44,725 nucleotides of DNA, taken from positions 1 to 44,725 of the forward strand of contig RFGP01000063.1 in NCBI GenBank assembly GCA_003697365.1, in the 5' to 3' direction. This DNA is from Chloroflexota bacterium (GTDB lineage Bacteria > Chloroflexota > Anaerolineae > Aggregatilineales > J027). Shown piece by piece: positions 7,836 to 17,215 of the stretch. How positions within the stretch are numbered: the first letter of the stretch is position 1; every line of letters begins with the position of its first letter. A program made the translations under genes and the position numbers. The notes beneath the pieces were generated by a model. The model saw nothing but the letters and a program-made list of their open reading frames with translations, was not told the DNA's origin and searched no databases.

Positions 7836-8207
7836 TTAGCTCTCATCACCGCCAGAGCTACTGTTATTAAGTTGTTCGCGCATGGCTGCTTCATTAGGCA
7901 CAAGTGTCAGTCGTTCAGTTAAACCGACCATGCTAAACAATTTGCGGTAATGCGACGATAAGCCATAGGCATAAACCTTCCGCCCAGCACGGGTTGCATC
8001 TTCTACCAAGCTAATAACTAACCCAATGCCAGCACTATTCAAATAATCACTGTTTTCAAAATTCATTGCCAGCGTTTCTACTTTATTGACTGCAAGATGA
8101 TTGTAAGCGGCATACGCTGATTCACGTGTTTGCGCTACAACATCACGCGGAAAATCGAGAAAACCCAACTTATCTTCTTGACGATGAGTGACTTCCTTAG
8201 AAGCCAT
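7836..8207 (-). CDS. STAS-domain anti-sigma-factor antagonist-like protein
   Basis: The 123-residue STAS domain has the SpoIIAA/RsbV-type phosphorylation segment [11 protein letters not shown], with the serine that partner kinases modify. I place the start at the ATG 8205-8207 because GGAGG lies five bases before it. The longer frame to 8258 would put this ribosome site inside the gene. The upstream gene encodes a phosphatase plus an RsbW-like ATPase in one chain, the expected partners: the kinase-like module would phosphorylate this protein and the PP2C module would reverse that. No partner sigma factor is adjacent; the ECF-type gene at 19740 is a possible but unsupported target. Confidence 0.85.
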   Translation of the reverse strand: MASKEVTHRQEDKLGFLDFPRDVVAQTRESAYAAYNHLAVNKVETLAMNFENSDYLNSAGIGLVISLVEDATRAGRKVYAYGLSSHYRKLFSMVGLTERLTLVPNEAAMREQLNNSSSGGDES

Positions 8208-8287
8208 TAGCGCCTCCATACTCTCAGAATTATAAAATTGCAATCTTTCTATATACAACTATAACATCAACTTATTCAAAATGCCTA

Positions 8288-11239
8288 TCATTCACTTTCA
8301 TCAACCCATTCTTCTTCATCTGCCTTAGCGACATCCTCTTCAGAAGAATTGGCCCCATTAAGGAAAATCGTCATGCGTATTTCATTACCTTCTGGTGAAC
8401 GCGACACCTCGAATTCATCCATCAGATTCTGCATGAAGAACAATCCCCAACCGCGTGTTGAATCTTCACGCCCCGGCGCAGGCAAGGGGTTCGGGATAAT
8501 TTGCCGCCCGCGATCTTGCACACGAATTTCGAGATGCTCATCAGATGCGCTCATCATAACTGTAACCGATGTCGCTTTATCTTCTAGGTTACCATGCTCA
8601 ATGGCATTCATTACAGCTTCGGCAACAGCGGTTTTGACATCTTCTACTTTTTCATCAGGAAAGCCCATCTGCTTTGCAAGTGCTTCAGCAGCACTACGTG
8701 CTACCTTCTCAAAGCCCAAAATACTTGGAATGAAGATTTCTACGTTTTCTCGTGGCATGACGTATTCCTCATCAATTAATGGTTCACTAGCAGAAAGTTG
8801 TTGAGTAAGAACTGTTATTACATTCGTTTTATTCTCAAGCACTAAATTAGTGCTGTCTTCAATAGCTGTGGTTGGGGTCGCGCCATTGGTCGTAGATACT
8901 GCACCTACTGTTACTTCCGAAGTTTGAATCACCATAATGGTTAGGTCATCTTGTGCGTCTTGACCTGCAAGATGACGATTAACGGCATTCAATATGCGAT
9001 CACGCGCACCATAAGCGTCAATATCGGGTGGAAAAGTTTCTAATAACGCCTCTAGGCGCTCAAAACCAAAAAAGTCACCGCGAGGGTCTTGGGCCTCAAT
9101 AATACCGTCGCTGAACAGTACCATCATAGAACCGGGCGGCAGTTTAACAACACGTTGTGAGTAGTTTGTACGTTGTGATGCCCCCAGTGGATACCCACCA
9201 ACATCGACAAAGTCCCAAGGTTGTGTTGGGGTACGCCAATAAGGTTGAACCATACCAGCATTTGCAATCGCAATCTCATATTTTTCAGGGTCAAAAATTG
9301 CAGCGATAAGCGCGCTATTCATTTGTACTTGTAACAGACGTTCCAACAAGCGCTCATTGAGGCGATTGAGCAATGCCCCCGGCTCTCGATACCGAACCAC
9401 TTCATCACGTAATGCTGTCGTCAGCACCGCCATAATCAGTGCTGCAGGCATCCCCTTACCACTAACATCTCCTACGAAAATACCAACTTTTCCGTCAGGA
9501 AGCGGAATAATCTGGAAATAGTCTCCGCTAACTTGACGAGCAGGTTTTGACTCAAAAGCCATTTGTAAATGTGGAAAGTTAAATGCTTCATCAGTCGGTA
9601 GCAAGCTCGATTGAATGGTACGAGCAAGTGCTAATTCACGCTCAAAACGAGTTACATCGCGGTCATGCAAACGTGCATTTTGTAGTGCCACGCTCGCCTG
9701 ATCAGCAAAGGCCTCTGCCATTTCAATATCATCTTCAGAAAAAGCGCGAATTTTGCTGCTGTTAACATTCAAAACACCAACAAATTCATCTCGCATTCGT
9801 AACGGAAGGCCCATCCACGATTTAATATCGCTACCTTCCATTGCACTCCAACGAGGATCAACACTTGTATCATCAATAATCACTGGGCGACCTGAAGTAA
9901 TTACTTCTCTTGCTGCAGCTGTTTCTTCAATTGAAAAGATGCGATTTGCATGTTGTTCGACATCTTCACCCTGATGAGCAGCAACTTCTAGCTCACCGCG
10001 ATTATTTAATAATAGGATTGAAGCGCTGTAATAGGGAATAATCTTCCGCAACTCGCTTAAAACTTCTTCCATTACCTCTTCAAAGTTTAGCGTAGAATTC
10101 AATGCGCGCGAAACTTCAAGCAAAGTACGGGTGGCACGCTGCATGGAAGATTGTTCTTGGCGCTCGCCAATTTCTCGCAAAAGCTGCCTAAAGCCCACGA
10201 ACGCAAACGTTAAGAGGAGTAGTACAGCGCCAACAGCAATCATAAAAATTGTCCGAAGGTCAGCAGCAATAAGCTCGCTGGCTTCACGACTATCTCGGCT
10301 GACAAGAACAATAAATTTTCGCCCTAATAACGTCGCAGGCGAGAACGTCCCATTATATTCAGTATCGCCAAGTTGATATGTTTGTGATGTGGTGTCATTG
10401 ATAGCAATGATCTCACGTCGCTCAAAGACATCAGCGGGCGTTCCCGCTAAAAGCGCTGCCCCAGAACGGAAAATGAGATTTCCAGAATAATCAAATATCC
10501 ATATTTGACCCGTTTCAGTTTGATCAAGGTCAGCAATAACATCTGCCAACACATCTGCCATTGCCGCCTCAATATCAATTTCGTGCGCTAAAAATTCAAC
10601 AGTACTACTTCGGGTAATAAAAGGTGTAATTAAAACATAAGTTGCTGATGAGGGATTATCAGAACGCGAAGCTCTGTAAAATAAGCGCGTATCTGCAATC
10701 ATGCCTGATTCAGTGCCTGCAAGGCTAATCTCATTAAGTGCTTGCATCGCCCCATCAGGCAACGTAAAAGGAATAACATCGCTCTCTACACCATCAGGTC
10801 GCCATAAACGTCGTGCAGCCAAACCTGAAGGTTCATCAGGATCAAGACGAAATTGTACTACGCTGCGGGTAATGCCAAAGCGGCCATTTTCCGTTATATT
10901 GTTCCCAATAGCGATAAGAGCATCATTATCGTCTCTGCGGGCAATAGATTGAATTGCCTCGTTTTGCGAAAGTTGAAACGACTCAATACTCAATTGCGTA
11001 AAATAAGCCTCTACTTGCCGCGCAGCAGAGTTTGCAATTTGGTTTTGCTGTGTTTGAAATTGTTCTTGGACTGTTTCAGAAATAACATTACTAGCCAATA
11101 ATGTTACGCCGGCAATCATTGCCAATACAATAACAAGCCCCACAACAAAACCCACTAAATAGGTAAATGGTATTTGTTTGAACACGAAACCATTGCTCCC
11201 ATAAAACCACTCTCGCGTGAATGCTAAAAAGTATAACAT
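8288..11239 (-). CDS. Transmembrane sensor with GAF, SpoIIE-type PP2C phosphatase and RsbW-like ATPase domains
   Basis: The 983-residue protein is a full partner-switching unit in one chain. A first membrane helix lies near 26-50, then an extracytoplasmic sensor region of about 275 residues (Cache-like in layout), a second helix near 330-352, and a GAF domain near 365-515. The SpoIIE/RsbU-type PP2C domain (about 545-740) shows SGDYF, GDVSGKGMPAA and LFSDGIIEAQD. A GHKL ATPase (about 840-960) shows AVAEAVMNAIEHGN and RGWGLFFMQNLMDEF, as in RsbW/SpoIIAB. The downstream STAS protein is the likely substrate. The ATG at 11237-11239 lacks a Shine-Dalgarno; a GTG 18 codons in, with GGGAG before it, is an alternative start. 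Confidence 0.9.
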   Translation of the reverse strand: MLYFLAFTREWFYGSNGFVFKQIPFTYLVGFVVGLVIVLAMIAGVTLLASNVISETVQEQFQTQQNQIANSAARQVEAYFTQLSIESFQLSQNEAIQSIARRDDNDALIAIGNNITENGRFGITRSVVQFRLDPDEPSGLAARRLWRPDGVESDVIPFTLPDGAMQALNEISLAGTESGMIADTRLFYRASRSDNPSSATYVLITPFITRSSTVEFLAHEIDIEAAMADVLADVIADLDQTETGQIWIFDYSGNLIFRSGAALLAGTPADVFERREIIAINDTTSQTYQLGDTEYNGTFSPATLLGRKFIVLVSRDSREASELIAADLRTIFMIAVGAVLLLLTFAFVGFRQLLREIGERQEQSSMQRATRTLLEVSRALNSTLNFEEVMEEVLSELRKIIPYYSASILLLNNRGELEVAAHQGEDVEQHANRIFSIEETAAAREVITSGRPVIIDDTSVDPRWSAMEGSDIKSWMGLPLRMRDEFVGVLNVNSSKIRAFSEDDIEMAEAFADQASVALQNARLHDRDVTRFERELALARTIQSSLLPTDEAFNFPHLQMAFESKPARQVSGDYFQIIPLPDGKVGIFVGDVSGKGMPAALIMAVLTTALRDEVVRYREPGALLNRLNERLLERLLQVQMNSALIAAIFDPEKYEIAIANAGMVQPYWRTPTQPWDFVDVGGYPLGASQRTNYSQRVVKLPPGSMMVLFSDGIIEAQDPRGDFFGFERLEALLETFPPDIDAYGARDRILNAVNRHLAGQDAQDDLTIMVIQTSEVTVGAVSTTNGATPTTAIEDSTNLVLENKTNVITVLTQQLSASEPLIDEEYVMPRENVEIFIPSILGFEKVARSAAEALAKQMGFPDEKVEDVKTAVAEAVMNAIEHGNLEDKATSVTVMMSASDEHLEIRVQDRGRQIIPNPLPAPGREDSTRGWGLFFMQNLMDEFEVSRSPEGNEIRMTIFLNGANSSEEDVAKADEEEWVDESE

Positions 11240-11252
11240 AGTTTGTTTCTTG

Positions 11253-11261
11253 TGCTATAAT
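11253..11261 (+). promoter_or_regulatory. Extended -10 promoter of tatA (TGCTATAAT)
   Basis: A perfect extended -10 lies 49 bases before the tatA ATG and only 13 bases from the start of the divergent sensor-phosphatase gene. A minus-strand promoter for that gene would overlap it (a weak TTTACA-16-TTATAG pattern is visible on the complement), so the two units may interfere. Confidence 0.6.
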
Positions 11262-11310
11262 GGGACTCAAGGATTTTGTAAAAATTTAAAGTCAAGGAGA
11301 TTTGGTAAAG

Positions 11311-11493
11311 ATGGGTAGCTTAGGCCCAACAGAGCTTATTATCATTCTTGTTATTGTAATCTTACTTTTTGGCGTAGGGCGTGTTTCCCGTCTTGGCGGT
11401 GAGCTTGGTAGCGCTATTCGTGAATTTCGCAAAGGGCTACAAGGTGAAGAAGCAACAACTACCGCCGGAGAAACCAAACAGGAAGATAAATAA
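11311..11493 (+). CDS. tatA: Twin-arginine translocase subunit TatA/TatE
   Basis: The 60-residue product has the TatA layout: a short N-terminus, one membrane helix (LIIILVIVILLFG), a hinge, then an amphipathic helix (RVSRLGGELGSAIREFRKGL) and a polar tail. TatA multimerises to form the passage for folded Tat substrates. I start at the ATG 11311 because AAGGAGA ends 10 bases before it; the TTG at 11302 is too close to that site. No tatB or tatC is in the window. It stands alone behind its own promoter. Confidence 0.93.
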   Translation: MGSLGPTELIIILVIVILLFGVGRVSRLGGELGSAIREFRKGLQGEEATTTAGETKQEDK

Positions 11494-11578
11494 AATCATT
11501 TCTAATAACATTAATTTAAGCAACCATAGTTTATCAACGCTACTACAACGAAATACTACAAAATCATACTGTGTATCG

Positions 11579-11587
11579 TGTTATAAT
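11579..11587 (+). promoter_or_regulatory. Extended -10 promoter of the mutase gene (TGTTATAAT)
   Basis: This TGn-TATAAT element lies 46 bases before the mutase ATG in the 140-base gap after tatA. The -35 region is poor. It suggests the mutase is transcribed separately from tatA. Confidence 0.55.
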
Positions 11588-11633
11588 TTTGGCAAAGTTT
11601 GCATCTGCCAAATATTTATAAGGATACAGAGCT

Positions 11634-13316
11634 ATGGTTGCATATCAATTATTGAACGAGCTCCAACAACAACGTGAACGCTGGGAATCTACTACTCTTA
11701 GAAAAACGCTTGAAGCAATGCCTGAAAGGCGCGAGACCTTCATCACAGAGAGTAGTCGTCCTGTTGAGCGTTTATATACCCCGCTAGATATTGCTGACAC
11801 AGATTATTTAGAACATATTGGATTCCCCGGTGAATATCCTTTCACACGTGGAGTTCATGCTACGGGGCATCGGGGTAAGTTATGGACAATGCGCATGTTT
11901 GCAGGCTTTGGAACAGCCGAAGATACCAATGCGCGTTTCAAATACCTACTATCACAGGGTAACATGGGGCTAAGCGTCGCTTTCGATCTACCAACACTAA
12001 TGGGGTATGACACAGATGCTCCTGAAGCATTAGGAGAATTTGGCAAGTGCGGTGTTGCTATCTCATCCCTTAAAGATATGGAAATTTTAATGGATGGAAT
12101 TCCCTTAGGTGAAGTTTCGACCTCAATGACGATTAACAGTCCCGCAGCAGTCATTCTAGCGTTTTACATTGCCGCCGCCGAAAAACAAGGCGTACCCATG
12201 TCTCAATTACGCGGAACATTACAGAATGACATTTTGAAGGAATTTACAGCACAAAAAGAATATATCTTCCCTCCAGAGCCTTCAATGCGACTTGTGACAG
12301 ACACGATTGAATTTGCCACAAAACACATGCCTAAGTGGAACACGGTCAGCGTCAGTGGGTATCATATACGTGAAGCGGGAAGTACGGCTGCTCAAGAACT
12401 TGCTTTTACTTTACTGGATGGTATGGAATACGTCCGTTGGGCAATTGCGCGCGGTCTAAATGTCGATGATTTTGCGCCACGCATATCATTTTTCTTCAAT
12501 GTTCATAATGACTTTTTTGAGGAAATCGCCAAACTTCGGGCGGCGCGGCGAATCTGGGCACGAGAAATGCGCGAGACGTTTGGCGCAAAGAACCCACGTT
12601 CTTGGTTATGCCGTTTTCATTGCCAAACGGCAGGCGTATCTTTAACTGCTCAGCAGCCTGAAAACAACATTGCGCGTGTAGCTATTCAAGCCCTCGCGGC
12701 GGTGCTTGGTGGTACACAATCTCTCCATACTAATAGCATGGATGAAGCATTAGCGCTACCTTCTGCAAAAGCCGTCACAATCGCCTTGCGCACTCAGCAA
12801 ATCATCGCTCATGAGACAGGAGTCGCCAATACTGTTGATCCGTTAGGTGGCTCTTATTTTGTTGAATATTTAACCAACCAAATGGAACGAGAATTTTACG
12901 ACTACAAACAGCGCGTAGAAGATTTAGGCGGTGTTTTACCAGCTATTGAAGCTGGGTTCTTCCAACAAGAGATCGCCGATTCAGCGTTCCGTCATGCTCA
13001 AGAAGTAGAGCGAAAAGAACGAATCATTGTAGGGGTTAATGAGTATGTAGACGAAGATGAGGTATTGGAAATCCCGTTACTTGACATTGATCCAAAAGGC
13101 TATGATCGCCAAGTTGAACGCTTACAAACCATTCGCCGTGAACGTGATCAAGAACGCGCGCAAAATGCACTATCAGCTTTACGTAAAGCCTGCGAAGGCA
13201 CAGAGAACGTCATGCCCTACTTGTTAGAATGCGCTCATGCATATTGTACATTGCAAGAAGCAGTTGATGTGATGCGTGATGTTTTTGGTATCTATCAAGA
13301 ACAACACATCATCTAA
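11634..13316 (+). CDS. Methylmalonyl-CoA mutase family catalytic chain without B12-binding domain
   Basis: The 560-residue protein matches the TIM-barrel catalytic part of methylmalonyl-CoA mutases: [20 protein letters not shown] near residue 60, [39 protein letters not shown] and [18 protein letters not shown]. The family interconverts methylmalonyl-CoA and succinyl-CoA with adenosylcobalamin. It ends after the barrel and lacks the DXHXXG cobalamin domain, which in many bacteria and archaea is a separate small subunit; none is in the window. Related ethylmalonyl- or isobutyryl-CoA mutases are possible. AAGGA lies eight bases before the ATG. An acyl-CoA ligase follows, but a terminator-like hairpin separates them. 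Confidence 0.88.
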   Translation: MVAYQLLNELQQQRERWESTTLRKTLEAMPERRETFITESSRPVERLYTPLDIADTDYLEHIGFPGEYPFTRGVHATGHRGKLWTMRMFAGFGTAEDTNARFKYLLSQGNMGLSVAFDLPTLMGYDTDAPEALGEFGKCGVAISSLKDMEILMDGIPLGEVSTSMTINSPAAVILAFYIAAAEKQGVPMSQLRGTLQNDILKEFTAQKEYIFPPEPSMRLVTDTIEFATKHMPKWNTVSVSGYHIREAGSTAAQELAFTLLDGMEYVRWAIARGLNVDDFAPRISFFFNVHNDFFEEIAKLRAARRIWAREMRETFGAKNPRSWLCRFHCQTAGVSLTAQQPENNIARVAIQALAAVLGGTQSLHTNSMDEALALPSAKAVTIALRTQQIIAHETGVANTVDPLGGSYFVEYLTNQMEREFYDYKQRVEDLGGVLPAIEAGFFQQEIADSAFRHAQEVERKERIIVGVNEYVDEDEVLEIPLLDIDPKGYDRQVERLQTIRRERDQERAQNALSALRKACEGTENVMPYLLECAHAYCTLQEAVDVMRDVFGIYQEQHII

Positions 13317-13328
13317 AAATTTAGTTTT

Positions 13329-13356
13329 GGGGATGGTTTTTGCCATCCCCCTCTTT
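13329..13356 (+). terminator. Intrinsic terminator after the mutase gene
   Basis: A perfect 8-bp stem (13329-13336 with 13343-13350) with a T-rich 6-base loop is followed by CTCTTT. The short T tract makes it moderate in strength. Confidence 0.65.
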
Positions 13357-13388
13357 AATTGAAATAAAATTTATTGGAGATTTTCAAG

Positions 13389-15155
13389 ATGGTCACTTAT
13401 TTAGATCGCCCATGGTTAAGTAACTACGATGAACATGTTCCGCATTCTTTAGCACCATATCCTGATTGGACAATTCCAGATTTGTTAAAAATGGCGGCGG
13501 CAGAAATTCCAAACACTCCGTCGATCATTATGCCTTCCCATCTCCCACTTATCGGAAACGTTGCCAAGATTACTACCTATCAGCAACTCTACGAACAAGC
13601 GAATGCACTAAGCAACGCTCTTCTAAGCGATGAATTTGGTCTAAAGAAAGGCGATCGCGTCGCTATTTTATTGCCGAACAGTGCAGCGTTTGTTATCTCA
13701 TGGTTTGGTATTTTAGGCGCAGGAATGGTTGCAGTAGGTATTAACCCAACATATCCCCCCGAACGTATTGCAGAGATGCTGCGCGATTCAGGGGCAAAAG
13801 CCATCATTACACTTAGCCTTTTTTACAATAGCTTAAAACAAGTGCGTTCCCAAACCCCGCTAGAGAAGATAATCGTAGCGTACATTAAGGATGATTTTCA
13901 TGGGTTGGCAAAGTTCCTCTTCGGATTAACGCGCGAGAAAAAAGACGGTCATGCTGTGCAAGTGGACACAGGCGATTATGTCCTAAGTGATTTGTTGCGT
14001 CGCTATCCTAAAACCCCACCCGCCATTGAAATTAAAAATACAGACTATGCTATTTTCCAATATACTGGTGGCACAACAGGCCCCAGTAAAGCTGCTGTTT
14101 CTACACATAGCGCCATTGTTGCGAACACTTTACAACAAAACGCATGGCTTAGTGGCACACAAAAGAGCGAGGCGGGTAGAAAGATGCTAGCCGCTATTCC
14201 CTTCTATCATGTCTTCGGCATGATTTCTGTCATTGCTAGTTCTATCACAGCCAGAGCTACAATGGTGATTGTGATCAATGCCCGTGACATTGATAATTTG
14301 TTGAATATTATCAACACTTATAAGCCTCATATTTTTCACGGTGTACCAGCGCTCTATAATGCCATCAATGTTCACCCTAGTGTCCAATCGGGCAAAATTG
14401 ACCTATCCTCAATTGAATATTGTTTAAGTGGTTCAGCGCCTTTACCACGCCCTACTAAAGATCAGTTTGAAGCATTAAGTGGTGGCAAGTTAATTGAAGG
14501 GTATGGCATGAGTGAAGCCCCTACTGCGACACATTGCAACCCTCTAAATGGGGAAAATCGCCCCGGTTCAGTGGGATTGCCTTTGCCTGATGTACTCTGT
14601 CGTATTGTTGATCCAGAAGAACCATTACGCGAGCTGCCAGTTGGTGAAGTGGGCGAAATTGCCATTCATGGCCCACAACTCATGTCACACTATCATGAGC
14701 GCCCAACTGAAACCCAAAATACAATTGTGACCGATGAAGAAGGACGACGTTGGCTGCTTACCGGTGACTTAGGGCGCATGAGTGAGGATGGATACTTCTA
14801 TATCGTTGATCGTAAGAAGGATATGGCGCTCATTGGTGGATTTAATGTATATCCTAACCAAGTTGATCAAGTCCTCAATGAGCACCCAGCAGTAGCGGAA
14901 GTGGCGGTAGGAGTTATACCACACCCCGAAAAAGTTGGGCAAGAAGCCCTAAAGGCATGGGTTGTTGTCAAAGAAGGCATGTCTGTTACCCCAGAAGAAC
15001 TTATGGAATTTGCCTCTCGCAAACTTGCCCGATATGAGATTCCTTCTCGTTATGAATTTATTGATAGCTTGCCTCGCACAGCTGTTGGAAAGATTTTGCG
15101 ACGCGAGCTAATTCGACGAGAACTAGAACAACAAGAGCAACAACATTCGTCCTGA
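13389..15155 (+). CDS. Long-chain acyl-CoA ligase (AMP-forming)
   Basis: This 588-residue ANL-superfamily enzyme is full length. It shows the AMP-binding P-loop YTGGTTGPSKAA, GYGMSEAP, TGDLGRMSEDGYFYIVDRKKD and the C-terminal catalytic lysine region GKILRREL. It adenylates a carboxylic acid and passes the acyl group to CoA; FadD-type fatty acid substrates are likely from overall similarity, but chain length cannot be read from sequence. I start at the ATG 13389, which has GGAGA eight bases upstream; a TTG at 13374 would place that site inside the gene. Adjacent to an acyl-CoA mutase, it may feed fatty-acid or propionate-type metabolism. Confidence 0.92.
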   Translation: MVTYLDRPWLSNYDEHVPHSLAPYPDWTIPDLLKMAAAEIPNTPSIIMPSHLPLIGNVAKITTYQQLYEQANALSNALLSDEFGLKKGDRVAILLPNSAAFVISWFGILGAGMVAVGINPTYPPERIAEMLRDSGAKAIITLSLFYNSLKQVRSQTPLEKIIVAYIKDDFHGLAKFLFGLTREKKDGHAVQVDTGDYVLSDLLRRYPKTPPAIEIKNTDYAIFQYTGGTTGPSKAAVSTHSAIVANTLQQNAWLSGTQKSEAGRKMLAAIPFYHVFGMISVIASSITARATMVIVINARDIDNLLNIINTYKPHIFHGVPALYNAINVHPSVQSGKIDLSSIEYCLSGSAPLPRPTKDQFEALSGGKLIEGYGMSEAPTATHCNPLNGENRPGSVGLPLPDVLCRIVDPEEPLRELPVGEVGEIAIHGPQLMSHYHERPTETQNTIVTDEEGRRWLLTGDLGRMSEDGYFYIVDRKKDMALIGGFNVYPNQVDQVLNEHPAVAEVAVGVIPHPEKVGQEALKAWVVVKEGMSVTPEELMEFASRKLARYEIPSRYEFIDSLPRTAVGKILRRELIRRELEQQEQQHSS

Positions 15156-15161
15156 AAATTG

Positions 15162-15185
15162 AAAAAGGGGAGGCAAACACTCCCC
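15162..15185 (-). terminator. Terminator between convergent ligase and response-regulator genes
   Basis: A 6-bp G/C stem (15167-15172 with 15180-15185) and 7-base loop. Read on the minus strand it is followed by TTTTTC, fitting a terminator for the response regulator. On the plus strand the T tract is weak. Confidence 0.6.
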
Positions 15186-15187
15186 CT

Positions 15188-15865
15188 CTAACTCTCATCC
15201 TCCGATAAATCAACATAACGCTCTATGTGATTTTTTACTGCGAATACTGCTGCCTCAGCACGATTAGTGACATGCAGGGCGCTTAAGATTTTACCAACAT
15301 AATTGCGTACAGTGCCTTCACCTAGATAGAGCTTTTGCGCAATTTCTCGATTCGTTAATCCGCGTGCAATCAAAGCTAAGATATGCAATTCTCGCTCGCT
15401 GAGCTCGGCAAACACTGAAGCCTCTTTAATATGAGCTGCCTCACGCACTTCATTAAGCAACGTTTGAGCAACAGCAGAATCAATAACCGCTTCTCCGCTG
15501 ACCACACGCAAAATATCTTCAACCAACTTTGAACTATCAACGCGCTTCAAAACATAGCCTACTGCACCAGCGCGTACAGCATCCATGACAAGTTCATCTT
15601 CAGCATAGGATGTGAGCATGATCACGCGCATCTGTGGATGCTTTTTCAGAATCTGCTCACATGCCTCAATACCAGACATTCCGCCCGGCATTCGGATGTC
15701 CATTAATACAACATCAGGTTCGTAAGCATCAGCTTGACGAATTGCCTCTTCCCCACTGCTCGCTTCTGCGACCACAATAAAATGGGGTTGATTATCTAAT
15801 ATAGCACGCAAACCAGCACGTACTACGGCATGATCATCTACAATAAGCAGGCGATAGTGCGACAA
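15188..15865 (-). CDS. NarL/LuxR-family response regulator
   Basis: The 225-residue protein has a receiver domain (acidic pair D10/D11, phosphoacceptor D56 in VVLMDIRMPGG, K107 in GYVLKR) and a LuxR-type helix-turn-helix (LSERELHILALIARGLTNREIA, then GTVRNYVGKIL). It should bind DNA when phosphorylated by its partner. The start is a TTG at 15863-15865 preceded by GAGG; no in-frame ATG is near. The divergent gene at 15983 encodes a matching histidine kinase, with a 117-base shared control region. Confidence 0.95.
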   Translation of the reverse strand: MSHYRLLIVDDHAVVRAGLRAILDNQPHFIVVAEASSGEEAIRQADAYEPDVVLMDIRMPGGMSGIEACEQILKKHPQMRVIMLTSYAEDELVMDAVRAGAVGYVLKRVDSSKLVEDILRVVSGEAVIDSAVAQTLLNEVREAAHIKEASVFAELSERELHILALIARGLTNREIAQKLYLGEGTVRNYVGKILSALHVTNRAEAAVFAVKNHIERYVDLSEDES

Positions 15866-15982
15866 CGTTATTACCTCTGTCCTTAATTTTTAATGACAAA
15901 CTACTCATTACATAGATTCTATTGTATCGTATGCTAAACTATTGTGTAGCCTCTGAAAATATTATCATACTGAAGGTGTTTA

Positions 15983-17128
15983 ATGAAGTTTTCAGCAGAC
16001 ATCTCTCAAATACAAGCCTTAACCGAAGCAGCAACCAGTGTTTTTCGAGAGTTAGATTTGCCGCGTACATTACAGAACATCGCCGACATTGCACGTGAAA
16101 TGGTGGGCGCTAAATATGCTGCCTTAGGTGTACCTTCACGTGATGGTAGCGGTTTGCGCGCATTCATAGCATCTGGCATGGATAAACAGCTTATTACTAA
16201 GGTTGAACATGAGCCTCATGGGAGAGGTTTATTAGGTGCCCTGCTACAAATAGACCATCCCATACGTTTAGAAAACATACAAGATGACCCCCGTTCTGTA
16301 GGCTTCTGCGATAATCATCCAGTGATGACCAGCTTTCTAGGGGTACCGATTATTGGTCGCAACAAACAGCGGCTGGGCAATCTTTATATTAGCGATCGTA
16401 TTGATGGGCGGCCATTTGACGAATTTGATGAAAATTTACTCGTTTTATTTGCTTCTTTTGCTGCCATAGCCATCGAAAACTCCCAACTTCATCAAAAACT
16501 ACAAGCCGCAGCATTACGTAATGAGCGAGATCGAATTAGTATGGAGCTTCACGATGGCATTATTCAAGAGATCTATGCTGTTGGCATGAAACTCGAAATC
16601 TTGCGCGGCATGATCCAGTTAGACGAAAAAAGCAAAACACACTTTATGCAAATTGTTGATAACCTAAATTCAATTATTGAAAATATTCGCATCTATATTC
16701 GTAATTTGAATAATGCCAATGTGGTGCAAGCAGTTTCCTTCCAACAACAGATAGAAAACTTAGTTGAGCATTTTCGTGCTTTTTCAGGAATTGCGGTCAA
16801 CCTTAACTTACCCGATACTCTCCCCAATTTAACTGATAATCAACGCCATTCTTTATCTCAAGTAATTCGAGAGGCACTTGCCAACATCGCACGTCATGCA
16901 CAAGCTACCCAAGCAAGCGTTATGATGAAGATAGAGGATGAAGAGTTATATTTGTCGATAGAAGACAATGGAATAGGCATGGATCCGTCTAAAATTCATG
17001 ATAACAGTCATTTTGGCTTAGGGAATATGGAACAACGCATTCGACGCTTGCATGGTTTCATGAATATTATGAGTGCGCCCAATCAAGGAACAAAAATTCA
17101 GATCATCATCCCAATTAAAGTAACTTAA
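15983..17128 (+). CDS. Soluble GAF-domain histidine kinase (NarL/DevS type)
   Basis: The 381-residue protein has no membrane helix. A GAF domain covers about 27-172, with GRGLLGALLQ and HPVMTSFLGVPIIG patterns like the GAF domains of DevS/DosS kinases. A HisKA_3 dimerisation helix carries phospho-H190 in MELHDGIIQEIY. The GHKL ATPase shows REALANIARHAQA, DNGIGMDP and GLGNMEQRIRRLHG. It is most likely the cognate kinase of the divergent response regulator. Whether the GAF domain binds haem or another ligand cannot be told here. AAGGTG precedes the ATG. Confidence 0.93.
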   Translation: MKFSADISQIQALTEAATSVFRELDLPRTLQNIADIAREMVGAKYAALGVPSRDGSGLRAFIASGMDKQLITKVEHEPHGRGLLGALLQIDHPIRLENIQDDPRSVGFCDNHPVMTSFLGVPIIGRNKQRLGNLYISDRIDGRPFDEFDENLLVLFASFAAIAIENSQLHQKLQAAALRNERDRISMELHDGIIQEIYAVGMKLEILRGMIQLDEKSKTHFMQIVDNLNSIIENIRIYIRNLNNANVVQAVSFQQQIENLVEHFRAFSGIAVNLNLPDTLPNLTDNQRHSLSQVIREALANIARHAQATQASVMMKIEDEELYLSIEDNGIGMDPSKIHDNSHFGLGNMEQRIRRLHGFMNIMSAPNQGTKIQIIIPIKVT

Positions 17129-17163
17129 TGGCTTGCCAACGCTCGCTAATCTCATCATAATGG

Positions 17164-17193
17164 GTGACATGATTCTATAAATTGCATTATACT
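17164..17193 (+). promoter_or_regulatory. Sigma-70-like promoter of the pseudo-receiver/GAF gene
   Basis: GTGACA (17164-17169), an 18-base spacer, then TATACT (17188-17193), placed 23 bases before the ATG in an 87-base gap. It suggests a new transcription unit after the histidine kinase. Confidence 0.5.
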
Positions 17194-17215
17194 AACTGGA
17201 TAGCAAGGGTCACCC

